NCBI GenBank assembly: GCA_910587335.1
Contig: CAJUMG010000005.1
Span: 12,574-56,556, forward strand
DNA from: an uncultured Oscillospiraceae bacterium
GTDB taxonomy: Bacteria > Bacillota > Clostridia > Oscillospirales > Ruminococcaceae
Direction of reading: 5' to 3'
Length of the DNA stretch: 43,983 bases
The notes beneath the pieces are model-generated. The model had not been told where the DNA came from, searched no databases, and was given only the letters and a program-made list of their open reading frames with translations. Of this stretch, positions 1 to 6,988 are shown piece by piece (the first letter of the stretch is position 1; every line of letters begins with the position of its first letter). The position numbers and the translations under genes were made by a program.

Positions 1-1
1 G

Positions 2-601
2 GCGGAATACTGCGATGTTTTCTGCGAAACGGGAGTTTTCACCGCGGAAGAATCCAGAGAGATCTTGGAAGCGGGCAAAAAATATGGTTTGATCCCGCGT
101 ATTCACGCGGATGAAATCGACCCCATCGGCGGTTCTCAGTTAGCAGGGGAAATAGGCGCCGTTTCGGCAGAGCATTTAATTGTCTGTCCGTCGGAGGGAA
201 TAGCATCTTTGGCGAAGGGCGGGGTTATCGCCTGCCTGCTGCCTGCTACCTCCTTCTATCTGGGCGCAGCCTTTGCCCCCGCCCGGCAGATGGTGGAAGC
301 AGGGGTAACGGTGGCGGTTGCCACCGATTTTAACCCTGGTTCTAGCCCGAATTTATCCTTACAGCTTGCCATGAATATTGCCTGTTTAAAATACCGGTTA
401 ACCCCAGAGGAGGTGCTTACCGCAGTGACCTTAAATGCTGCGGCAGCCTGCGGACGGGCGGATAAAATAGGGACGGTAGAAGTAGGTAAGCAAGCCGACC
501 TGGTGGTTTGGGACGCGCCAAATCTGGATTATATCTTCTACCGCTATGGTAATAACTTGGTAAATACCGTTGTCAAAAAGGGCGTTGTTGTCGTAAAGTA
601 G
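2..601 (+). CDS. hutI: Imidazolonepropionase, C-terminal part (5' end outside window)
   Basis: Imidazolonepropionase hydrolyses imidazolone-5-propionate to N-formimino-L-glutamate, the third step of histidine degradation; it is a cytosolic metal-dependent amidohydrolase. The frame is open to the window edge, so only the last 199 codons are present. Visible are the CDVFCETGVF segment, the RIHADEIDPIGG block with the catalytic/metal His (about local residue 35), the TDFNPGSSP block with the metal-ligand Asp, and the closing beta-sandwich tail (GKQADLVVWDAPN). These match the family well and no damage is seen. It ends in TAG 22 bases before fchA, in the same direction, consistent with a hut operon. 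An internal TTG at 65 could be mistaken for a start, but family motifs begin upstream of it. Confidence 0.93.
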   Translation, partial: AEYCDVFCETGVFTAEESREILEAGKKYGLIPRIHADEIDPIGGSQLAGEIGAVSAEHLIVCPSEGIASLAKGGVIACLLPATSFYLGAAFAPARQMVEAGVTVAVATDFNPGSSPNLSLQLAMNIACLKYRLTPEEVLTAVTLNAAAACGRADKIGTVEVGKQADLVVWDAPNLDYIFYRYGNNLVNTVVKKGVVVVK

Positions 602-623
602 TAATTAAAGGGGATTAGAGACA

Positions 624-1259
624 ATGCAACTGACTGAGATGAAAGTAAAGGATTTTAACGAGCTGCTAGCTTCCAATGCTCCCGCGCCGGGGGGCGGTTC
701 TGCCTCCGCCTTGGCAGGGGCTGTGGGCGCAGGGCTTTGCTCGATGGTAGCGGCTTTGACTATAGGACGGGAAAAGTACGCTGCTGATGAAGAACTGGCG
801 AAGGAGTTAAACGAAAAGGCAAGGAAACTTTCCGCCATTTTGACCGAGTGTATAGATAAGGACACGATGTCCTTTGAGGGGGTTTCGGCGGTATTCTCTA
901 TGCCTAAATCCACCGATGAGGAAAAAGCTGCCCGCAAAAAGGCGATGCAAAAAGCGTTAAAGGAGGCGACCTTGGTTCCATTTTCCGTAATGGAGCATTG
1001 TCTAGAAGCTTTGGAACTTGCCAACCGGGCGGTAGGCCATACCAACACCAATGCAGCCAGCGACCTGGGGGTCTGTGCGCTTAATTTGAAATCGGCGGTG
1101 CAGGGTGCATGGTTGAACGTCCTCATTAACATTGGCGGGATTAAAGATGAAGAGTTTGTACAGGAGTATTCCTCCCGCGGTAAAAAGCTGGTAGAAAAAG
1201 CGTCTCAAATTGCCGACGACATTTATGGAAAAATTCTGGAGAGTTTGACAAAATTGTAG
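624..1259 (+). CDS. fchA: Formimidoyltetrahydrofolate cyclodeaminase
   Basis: This 211-residue protein is a stand-alone cyclodeaminase of the FTCD_C family. It converts 5-formimidoyl-THF to 5,10-methenyl-THF plus ammonia, recovering the one-carbon unit from histidine-derived formiminoglutamate. Support: the N-terminal PAPGGGSASALAGAVGAGL glycine-rich block (about residues 20-39), a mostly helical body, and the HTNTNAASDLGVCAL segment (about 138-152) characteristic of the family. Full length compares with about 205-215 residues for clostridial single-domain forms. The ATG follows an AAGGGGA ribosome site and lies 22 bases after hutI, so the two are probably co-transcribed; a formiminotransferase partner would be expected nearby outside the window. 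No terminator directly follows; the first strong one is at 1588-1621. Confidence 0.92.
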   Translation: MQLTEMKVKDFNELLASNAPAPGGGSASALAGAVGAGLCSMVAALTIGREKYAADEELAKELNEKARKLSAILTECIDKDTMSFEGVSAVFSMPKSTDEEKAARKKAMQKALKEATLVPFSVMEHCLEALELANRAVGHTNTNAASDLGVCALNLKSAVQGAWLNVLINIGGIKDEEFVQEYSSRGKKLVEKASQIADDIYGKILESLTKL

Positions 1260-1269
1260 TAGAACAAAT

Positions 1270-1429
1270 TCAGCGGGAAGGATGCATCATCTCCCAATGA
1301 ACGTTCGGCATAACCCTGATCCTGCTTTCTAACATAAAAGGCTGCTCACACATGATCCTGAGCTGGTTTTCGGCGGATAATGCAATTTTGTTGGCAAAAA
1401 CCTTTACCTGATTATATTTGCAATCCAGT
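1270..1429 (-). pseudogene. Truncated rtcB fragment (RNA ligase N-terminus)
   Basis: Read on the minus strand this stretch stays open and encodes a segment with KYNQVKVFANKI followed about 30 residues later by SRIRVMPNVHW, then runs into a stop after eight unrelated codons. The spacing and the IR(I/V)MPDVH-like block match the N-terminus of RtcB RNA ligases, where the metal-ligand Asp and His follow IMP; here the Asp is Asn. A normal RtcB is about 390-480 residues, so only about 45 codons survive, and no start codon or ribosome site is visible upstream. I infer a decayed or deletion-truncated gene. A chance open frame is possible but the motif agreement makes that less likely. Confidence 0.6.
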
Positions 1430-1437
1430 GTGATTAT

Positions 1438-1469
1438 AAGAGTATATAAATGAAGGTTTATATACTCTT
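1438..1469. repeat. 13-bp perfect inverted repeat, 6-base loop
   Basis: Arms 1438-1450 (AAGAGTATATAAA) and 1457-1469 are exact reverse complements around a six-base centre. The element is A+T rich with no GC clamp, so it is a poor intrinsic terminator, and it lies 180 bases after fchA, exactly at the junction between the leftward rtcB fragment and the rightward coding remnant. It could be an operator, a small mobile-element end or a recombination scar; the sequence alone does not decide. Confidence 0.7.
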
Positions 1470-1475
1470 GCTTAA

Positions 1476-1577
1476 ATTGATCATTTCGGCGAGGCGTTGC
1501 GCTTAATCCAAGAGGATCTGGACTGCAAGAATTTTTACGCGATCAATCCGTCGTTTGATCGGAGAACAGAAAGATAA
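1476..1577 (+). pseudogene. Unidentified C-terminal coding remnant
   Basis: An in-frame stretch of 33 codons between two stops reads like the end of a real protein (GEALRLIQEDLDCKNFYAIN, then PSFDRRTER and TAA). It has no start codon or ribosome site of its own and is preceded by a stop and by the inverted repeat at 1438-1469. I do not recognise the family. It is described only as a probable remnant because the codon choice and composition look coding and because a second gene fragment lies beside it. Confidence 0.3.
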
Positions 1578-1587
1578 ACGTTCAACG

Positions 1588-1621
1588 AAAAAGCCCGCAG
1601 GCGAAAGCTTGCGGGCTTTTT
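1588..1621. terminator. Bidirectional terminator with GAAA tetraloop
   Basis: Arms 1588-1599 and 1610-1621 pair over 12 bp (AAAAAGCCCGCA with its complement) and extend inward to a GAAA tetraloop at 1603-1606. A and T tracts flank both sides, so it can end rightward hut transcripts and the leftward ABC operon, whose stop is at 1641. Confidence 0.9.
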
Positions 1622-1640
1622 GCTGAAACGGACAAGGTAT

Positions 1641-3467
1641 TTAACGAAGAACCTCGGCGGCGGCTTCCTCCTCGAACTGTTTGGTATACAGGGAAAAATA
1701 CTGGCCTTTTTTGCGCAGCAATTCCTCATGGGTACCGCTTTCGATAATCTTTCCGTCATGGACGACCAAAATCATATCCGCATGGCGGATGGTGGAGAGG
1801 CGGTGGGCAATCAGGAAAGAGGTGCGGCCCTGTAGCAGATGGGCAATAGCGCTTTGGATCAACTGTTCCGTTTGAGTATCGATAGAAGAAGTGGCTTCAT
1901 CCAGCACGAAGATTGCCGGATCGGCCAACACCGCTCTGGCAAAGGAGATCAGCTGCTTTTCGCCGGTGGAAAGGCGGTCGCCACCTTCGCCAACATCGGA
2001 ATCATACCCGTTTTCCAGCTTTTGCACGACGGTATCGGCCGAAACCGCCTGAGCCGCCGCCTCGATCTCTTCATCGGTGGCGTCTAACCGCCCATAGCGG
2101 ATATTTTCTTTGATGCTGCCGGAAAACAGGTGTGGATTTTGCAGCACATAGCCGATATTGCTGTGCAGCCACAGCTGAGAACGCTCCCGGTAGTCCCGGC
2201 CGTCGATGAGGATAGAGCCCTCGGTCGGTTCAAAAAACCGGCAGGCCAGATTAACCAGGGTGGATTTGCCGGCCCCGGTTTCGCCCACGATGGCTACGGT
2301 GGAACCGGCGGGGATCTTCAGGTTAAAGTGTTCCAGGATATTTTCGTTTCCGTCCGGATAACGAAAGGTCACGTCCCGAAACTCGATATCCCCTTTTATC
2401 GGTTCCCAGTTTTCGGTTTTTCCCACAAAGCTGTCCCCATATTTTTCCACCACCTCGGGAGAATCCTGGATGGCGGGCACCTCCTCCAGCAGTCCGGTGA
2501 CCCGCTCGATATTGGCCTGAGCGGAGATAATATCCGCCAAAATGCGGGCGATTTGCTGGATCGGTTCGAAGATACCCACCGCATAGGAGGTAAACGCCGA
2601 CAGGGTACCGATTTCCATCAGACCTTGCATGGACAGGTATCCGCCGCGGGTAAGCACCAAAGCGGTAGCGACCGAGCTTAAAAACATAATGGACGGGATG
2701 TAGACAGCGCTGAGCAGCTGGGTTTTGACCGAAGCTCTTTGCATATCGCCGGTCAAACCTTGAAAATCCTTCATGTTATGCTGTTCGATGACCAATGTTT
2801 TAGAGGTACGGGCGCCGGAAATCCCTTCGTTAAAGGCGCCGGTGATCTGGGAATTGATCCGGCGGGTCTTTCGGTTCCAATGGAGGATTTTATTCTGAAA
2901 GTAGACGGTCAGCAGTGCGATGATGGGGACGATGAGCATAACCAAAAGCGCCAGCTTCCAGTTTAAAAGCAGCATAGCGACGAAAACGCCCAACACATAA
3001 ACCGCGCTCCACATCACGTCCATCAGCCCCCAAGCCAGCATACCGGAGATACGGCTGGTATCGCTCATGACCCGGGCGATCAGGTATCCGACAGGGGTGA
3101 CATTATAAAAGGAAAAGGAGAGGGTTTGCAGGTGGACAAACGCTTTATGCTTCATGTCCCGGTTGGTCTTCATCTCAATGAACATAGATTGACGGGTAGA
3201 GACGATGACAATGATCGTTTGAAACACGATAGCGACGGCATAAAGCACCGTGAACCAACCGATTCCCTGCACCGTTCCGCTGGCGATATAATGGTCAATC
3301 GTATATCGCTGAAAAAGCGGCATAGAAATATCTACCAATGCCATGACGACATTGAGTATAATGACAATGAACAGATTGAATGTATAGGGACGAAGGAAAG
3401 GAAAAATCTTTTTCCAGACCTTTAGGTCAAAGGGCCGGTTATATTCCTGTTCCTGGAAAACAGCCAT
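1641..3467 (-). CDS. ABC exporter half-transporter, consensus-Walker-B subunit
   Basis: This 608-residue type-IV ABC exporter subunit has an N-terminal six-helix membrane domain (about residues 25-330) and a nucleotide-binding domain (about 355-600). Motifs: Walker A GETGAGKST (395-403), Q-loop Gln443, signature LSTGEKQ (499-505) in place of LSGGQ, Walker B IFVLDE with catalytic Glu524, and H-loop His555. The altered signature is typical of one half of heterodimeric multidrug exporters (BmrCD, LmrCD, TM287/288). It starts 3 bases after its partner's stop behind AGGAGG, so the two form one operon. Expected role: ATP-driven efflux of hydrophobic drugs or lipids at the inner membrane. The substrate is unknown. 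A and T rich terminator 1588-1621 follows. Confidence 0.9.
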   Translation of the reverse strand: MAVFQEQEYNRPFDLKVWKKIFPFLRPYTFNLFIVIILNVVMALVDISMPLFQRYTIDHYIASGTVQGIGWFTVLYAVAIVFQTIIVIVSTRQSMFIEMKTNRDMKHKAFVHLQTLSFSFYNVTPVGYLIARVMSDTSRISGMLAWGLMDVMWSAVYVLGVFVAMLLLNWKLALLVMLIVPIIALLTVYFQNKILHWNRKTRRINSQITGAFNEGISGARTSKTLVIEQHNMKDFQGLTGDMQRASVKTQLLSAVYIPSIMFLSSVATALVLTRGGYLSMQGLMEIGTLSAFTSYAVGIFEPIQQIARILADIISAQANIERVTGLLEEVPAIQDSPEVVEKYGDSFVGKTENWEPIKGDIEFRDVTFRYPDGNENILEHFNLKIPAGSTVAIVGETGAGKSTLVNLACRFFEPTEGSILIDGRDYRERSQLWLHSNIGYVLQNPHLFSGSIKENIRYGRLDATDEEIEAAAQAVSADTVVQKLENGYDSDVGEGGDRLSTGEKQLISFARAVLADPAIFVLDEATSSIDTQTEQLIQSAIAHLLQGRTSFLIAHRLSTIRHADMILVVHDGKIIESGTHEELLRKKGQYFSLYTKQFEEEAAAEVLR

Positions 3468-3470
3468 AGG

Positions 3471-5297
3471 TTACACCTCCTGCGCCAGCAGCTCCTGGTC
3501 CTTTTGGGCTGTCTGGATCTGATAAATATCCCGGTAAATGCCGGGCTGGGATACAAGCTCCTGATGGGTGCCCATCTGGGCAATTTGGCCGCCGGAAAGG
3601 ACCAGAATACAATCGGCCTTCATCAGGGTTGTGATACGATGAGAGATTAAAATGACGGTAGAGCCACCCAGGTTCTGGTCCAGGGCTTGGCGGATTTTAG
3701 CATCAGTCTGGGAATCCACCGCCGAAAGAGAGTCGTCAAAAATCATTACAGGCGCCTGCTGCATGAGCATACGGGCGATGGCGACACGCTGTTTCTGTCC
3801 GCCGGACAGGGTGACGCCCCGTTCGCCGACGATGGTGTCGTATCCACCGGAAAAGCCCATAATCGCGTCGTCCACGCTGGCGATACGGCAAGCGCGGCGC
3901 ACCTCCTCCATATCCGCTTTGGGGCGGGCGGCACTGATATTTTCCCGGATGGTGCGGGAGAACAAAAACGGCTCTTGCAGCACCATGCCGATATTCTCTC
4001 GAAGGTGGCTAAGGCGAATAGAGCGAATATTCGTACCGCCGACCGTGATAGAGCCGCAACCCTCCGGCAGCTCGTACAGACGATCTAGAAGATGCATAAG
4101 GGTTGATTTGCCCGAACCGGTGCCGCCTAAAATCGCGAAGGTGGAGCCGGCTTTGATGGTAAAGCTCAGGTCTTTCAAAATCGGTGCGGCGCCTTCATAG
4201 GCGAAGCTGACATGGTCGAAGACGATATCGCCGCGGAGGTCGGGAGTCAGCCCGGCAGGGTCATCCTGCTCCTCCTCTTCCTCCAGAATGTAATTGATAC
4301 GGTCGATGGACACGCCGGCCTTGCTCATTTCGGAAAGGACGCGTCCCAGGCTACGGATTGGCCAGACCAGGGTGGCGTTATAAGAGATAAACGCCATAAA
4401 GGTGCCGACCGAGATGTTTCCGCTTACCGTTTCAATGGTGCCAAGCACCAGAATGGTCATGATCTGAAGGCCGGTAAACAGATCGCCGAAGCCCCAATAC
4501 ATGCCCATAACATAGCTGAGATTGATCCACATATCAGCCCATTTGTTGTTCTTTTGGTCAAACCGGTCGATTTCATAGGATTCCCGGCCAAAGGCGCGAA
4601 CAACCCGCACACCGGTCAGGTTCTCCTGCACGGCGGCGGACAGGGTACCCTCTGCCTCATCCGCTTTGCGGAACCGTTCGGAGATTTTACCGTAAAAAAT
4701 AAAAGAATAGGTGACGACAATGGGGATAAAAGCCAGCGCCACCCAGGTGAGTTTGGCGTTCATAGAAAACATCAGGCACATGGCAAAAATAATCAGGAAC
4801 ACAATGCGGACAATCTCCAGCATCTGACCGGAAACAAAGTTGCGCATGACCTCAACATCCGAGGTGCAGCGCTGAATGACATCACCGGTCTGGTTTTTCA
4901 CATGCCAGTTATACGGGAGCTTTTGAATGTGGGAGAAAAGCTGTTCCCGGATCCGCTTGGTAAACCCTTCGGCGCCCTTTGCGGTAAAGGTACGGCTGAA
5001 AAAGGTACAGACTCCGGCGCAAAGAGCGATGAGCAGAATGGCCGCGATCACCAGCCAAAGATGCTCGCGGATATACTCTCTGCCGCCGGCCTGCTCAATC
5101 AGCGCCAAAACCGGTTTGGGAAGCTCAAAGGGCTCTTCTCCGATGACCGAGTCCACCATTGCGCGGATCACCTGTGGCGTGAGCGAATTAAACACTGTAT
5201 ACAGCATGGAAGTAACAATCGCCAGAACAAAATATAGATAGGAACCTTTTAGAAAACGGAGAATCATCCGTTTTCGATCGGTCTTTTTTGGTTTCAT
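3471..5297 (-). CDS. ABC exporter half-transporter, degenerate-Walker-B subunit
   Basis: Partner of the downstream ABC subunit and also 608 residues. The membrane domain spans about residues 15-330 and the nucleotide-binding domain about 355-595. Walker A is GGTGSGKST (391-399), Q-loop Gln441 and signature LSGGQ (497-501) are canonical, but Walker B reads VMIFDD, so Asp522 replaces the catalytic Glu. That is the hallmark of the degenerate ATP site in heterodimeric exporters, complementing the partner's Glu524 and altered signature. The start was set at the ATG at 5297 because AAAGGAGGG precedes it at ideal spacing; the frame is open 51 codons further upstream, but that part is the structured leader. 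Transcription is likely from the promoter at 5456-5486 through a terminator-bearing leader. Confidence 0.9.
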   Translation of the reverse strand: MKPKKTDRKRMILRFLKGSYLYFVLAIVTSMLYTVFNSLTPQVIRAMVDSVIGEEPFELPKPVLALIEQAGGREYIREHLWLVIAAILLIALCAGVCTFFSRTFTAKGAEGFTKRIREQLFSHIQKLPYNWHVKNQTGDVIQRCTSDVEVMRNFVSGQMLEIVRIVFLIIFAMCLMFSMNAKLTWVALAFIPIVVTYSFIFYGKISERFRKADEAEGTLSAAVQENLTGVRVVRAFGRESYEIDRFDQKNNKWADMWINLSYVMGMYWGFGDLFTGLQIMTILVLGTIETVSGNISVGTFMAFISYNATLVWPIRSLGRVLSEMSKAGVSIDRINYILEEEEEQDDPAGLTPDLRGDIVFDHVSFAYEGAAPILKDLSFTIKAGSTFAILGGTGSGKSTLMHLLDRLYELPEGCGSITVGGTNIRSIRLSHLRENIGMVLQEPFLFSRTIRENISAARPKADMEEVRRACRIASVDDAIMGFSGGYDTIVGERGVTLSGGQKQRVAIARMLMQQAPVMIFDDSLSAVDSQTDAKIRQALDQNLGGSTVILISHRITTLMKADCILVLSGGQIAQMGTHQELVSQPGIYRDIYQIQTAQKDQELLAQEV

Positions 5298-5335
5298 GAA
5301 AAATCCCTCCTTTAAAAGATGGAAAAAGCAAAACC

Positions 5336-5396
5336 GGACAGGGTATCCTCTGATGCACAGGATACCCTGTCCCCGAAATCGGTGGGGGAGCACCGA
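5336..5396 (-). promoter_or_regulatory. Two additional leader hairpins before the ABC operon
   Basis: On the minus-strand leader, after the terminator-like hairpin, a 6-bp hairpin (5379-5384 with 5391-5396) is followed by a perfect 13-bp hairpin (5336-5348 with 5360-5372) and then the AGGAGG site. Three successive hairpins in a 150-base leader suggest post-initiation control of exporter expression; the mechanism is inference. Confidence 0.55.
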
Positions 5397-5436
5397 AAAA
5401 AAGCCCACCTGCACCGGGCTGCGGGGCAGATGGGCT
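5396..5436 (-). terminator. Intrinsic terminator in ABC leader (attenuator or clc terminator)
   Basis: On the minus strand 5436-5426 pairs with 5412-5402 (11 bp, one G-U) and is followed by seven T residues. It sits only about 13 bases after the predicted start of the ABC transcript but also about 100 bases after the stop of the upstream CLC gene. It may therefore end CLC transcripts, attenuate the ABC operon, or both. Confidence 0.75.
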
Positions 5437-5455
5437 GGCCGCCAAACCAATACCT

Positions 5456-5486
5456 AGTATAAAGTATGGAGTGGTTCCAAAGTCAA
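5456..5486 (-). promoter_or_regulatory. MerR-type promoter (TTGACT, 19-bp spacer, TATACT)
   Basis: On the minus strand -35 TTGACT (5486-5481) and -10 TATACT (5461-5456) are separated by 19 bp, two more than optimal, and the spacer holds the interrupted palindrome TTGGA-N5-TCCA. Long-spacer promoters with a palindrome between the boxes are the signature of MerR-family activation (BmrR, Mta, TipA type), often of multidrug transporters. No MerR gene is in the window. Confidence 0.65.
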
Positions 5487-5531
5487 TAGGATTTTGAAAA
5501 ATTTGTAAGGTACACCAGGAAAAGAGGTCAT

Positions 5532-6794
5532 TTATTTAGCGTGAATATTGATATATTCAGCCCGCAGCTTGGAATAGACGATCTTTTGACTGCTGTAAAG
5601 TCCATAGTAGCCAGAAAGCATAAAGCTGACACCGCAGGCGATGGTAAACAGCACAAGTCCCTGGGAGCCGAACAGCTCGATGCTTAAAAGCATCGAGGCG
5701 ATGGGACTGTTGACGACGCCGCAGAATAGGGCGATTAGTCCCACAGCGGCGCCAAAGCCCGGGTCAAGGCCCAAAAGAGATCCGGCCACGCAGCCGAAGG
5801 TGGAGCCGATAAAAAAGGTTGGGACGATCTCACCGCCTTTAAAGCCGGCGCCGATGGTGATAGCGGTAAAAAGAATCTTTAAGGCGAAAGCCTCCGGCTG
5901 GGCAAAGCCGGCGATCGCCTGGGTGATGACATCCATACCCGCGCCATTATAGGCGGTACTGCCGGTTAGGACGGTTAAAAGAAGGACCGCACCGCCGCCG
6001 AGAAAGGCTCGTAAAAAGCCGTTGGGGATCCACTTTTGCAGAAGATGACCGGTTTTATGCATGGAAAGGCAAAACAAAATCGATAGGACGGCGCACAGAG
6101 CGGATAGAGCGATGACCTGAAAAATGGTGAGAATGGAGGCATCCGGTACATGAGACAAGGAAAAGCGCACCGGTTCGGCGCCGAAAAGAAGGGATATGCC
6201 ATAGGCGGTCAGGGAGGAGATGATGCAGGGGACCAGTCCCGCGTAATACATGACGCCAATGCTGATGACCTCCATAGCAAAAAAGGTGGCGGTGAGCGGG
6301 GTGCCGAACAGGGCGGCGAACACCGCGCTCATCCCGCACATGATGAGGATATGGCGATCCTTTTCATCCAAGCGAAAGAGGCTGCCCAGCTGGGAGCCGA
6401 TGGAGCCGCCCAGCTGAAGCGCCGCGCCCTCACGTCCGGCGGAGCCGCCGCACAGGTGGGTGATGACGGTACTTAAAAAAATGAGCGGCGCCAGCGCTAG
6501 AGGGACTTTGTTTTCGCTGCGGATGGCATCTAAAATCTGGTTGGTGCCAAAGCTTTCGGGGGTCCCGAAAAGGTGGTACAGACAGACGATGACAAGGCCG
6601 CCCAAGGGCAGCAGATACAAAATCCAGCTATGGGACAGGCGCACCCCGGTGGCATATTCTACCGCTTTGTGGAACAAGGTGCCAACCCCGCCGCCCACCA
6701 ATCCGGTCAGAGCGGCTAACAGTCCCCAACGGACAAAGGCTAGAATATACTGCCCGGCAGAACGCAGTTTTTGCTGAAAAACACTTTTTTCCAT
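5532..6794 (-). CDS. CLC-family chloride channel/antiporter
   Basis: This 420-residue membrane protein has about ten hydrophobic helices and the CLC core. The filter segment GSAGREGAALQLGG (about 118-130) holds the gating Glu122, and FKGGEIVPTFFIGSTFG corresponds to the GxFxP region. The central-serine motif GSGIP is not recognisable; the aligned region reads FGTNQILDAI (about 82-91). No CBS domains are present. It moves Cl- or another anion, perhaps in exchange for protons, across the inner membrane. The start was placed at the ATG at 6794 behind AAGGAAG; 28 upstream codons are open but include promoter-leader sequence. It has its own promoter (6869-6897). Whether it is a Cl- channel, Cl-/H+ exchanger or fluoride exporter cannot be told from sequence. 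Confidence 0.88.
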   Translation of the reverse strand: MEKSVFQQKLRSAGQYILAFVRWGLLAALTGLVGGGVGTLFHKAVEYATGVRLSHSWILYLLPLGGLVIVCLYHLFGTPESFGTNQILDAIRSENKVPLALAPLIFLSTVITHLCGGSAGREGAALQLGGSIGSQLGSLFRLDEKDRHILIMCGMSAVFAALFGTPLTATFFAMEVISIGVMYYAGLVPCIISSLTAYGISLLFGAEPVRFSLSHVPDASILTIFQVIALSALCAVLSILFCLSMHKTGHLLQKWIPNGFLRAFLGGGAVLLLTVLTGSTAYNGAGMDVITQAIAGFAQPEAFALKILFTAITIGAGFKGGEIVPTFFIGSTFGCVAGSLLGLDPGFGAAVGLIALFCGVVNSPIASMLLSIELFGSQGLVLFTIACGVSFMLSGYYGLYSSQKIVYSKLRAEYINIHAK

Positions 6795-6868
6795 AACACA
6801 TGCTTCCTTGACGATGATTTTTCCGCAGTAAGCGGTCTGATATTGATTGGAGTTATCTTTGCAAGGAT

Positions 6869-6897
6869 AGTATAGCACCGGACGAAGGCAAGATCAA
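6869..6897 (-). promoter_or_regulatory. Sigma-A promoter of the CLC gene
   Basis: TTGATC (6897-6892), 17-bp spacer and TATACT (6874-6869) on the minus strand, about 75 bases before the ATG. The leader shows no fluoride-riboswitch-like fold by eye. Confidence 0.8.
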
Positions 6898-6954
6898 ACT
6901 GGCGTTTTGCATAAGCTTTTTCCGGAAAAAGGTGAAAGTTCCGGCAAAAGAAAG

Positions 6955-6980
6955 AAGGACCTCTGTTTTCAGAGGTCCTT
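6955..6980 (-). terminator. Terminator of argS
   Basis: A perfect 11-bp stem (6955-6965 with 6970-6980, AAGGACCTCTG arm) with a four-base loop lies 9 bases after the argS stop and is followed on the minus strand by a T-rich run. Confidence 0.85.
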
Positions 6981-6988
6981 TTGGCAGT

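Larger units (their letters stand above)
1260..1640. other. 381-base gene-free interval
   Basis: Between the convergent fchA and ABC genes there is no intact gene. It holds a leftward rtcB fragment (1270-1429), a 13-bp inverted repeat (1438-1469), a rightward coding remnant (1476-1577) and a shared terminator (1588-1621). This is a likely site of past insertion and deletion. Confidence 0.7.

Noticed and set aside
4212..5237. A 341-codon open frame on the plus strand opposite the ABC gene.
   Set aside because: It is antisense to a fully motif-supported ABC exporter, has no ribosome site and reads as Asp/His/Gly-rich low-quality sequence; shadow frame.
5298..5450. 51-codon N-terminal extension of the upstream ABC subunit.
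   Set aside because: It translates the structured leader and terminator; the ATG at 5297 has a perfect ribosome site and a normal family N-terminus.
6795..6868. Fluoride riboswitch before the CLC gene.
   Set aside because: No matching fold or conserved core found by eye in the short leader.
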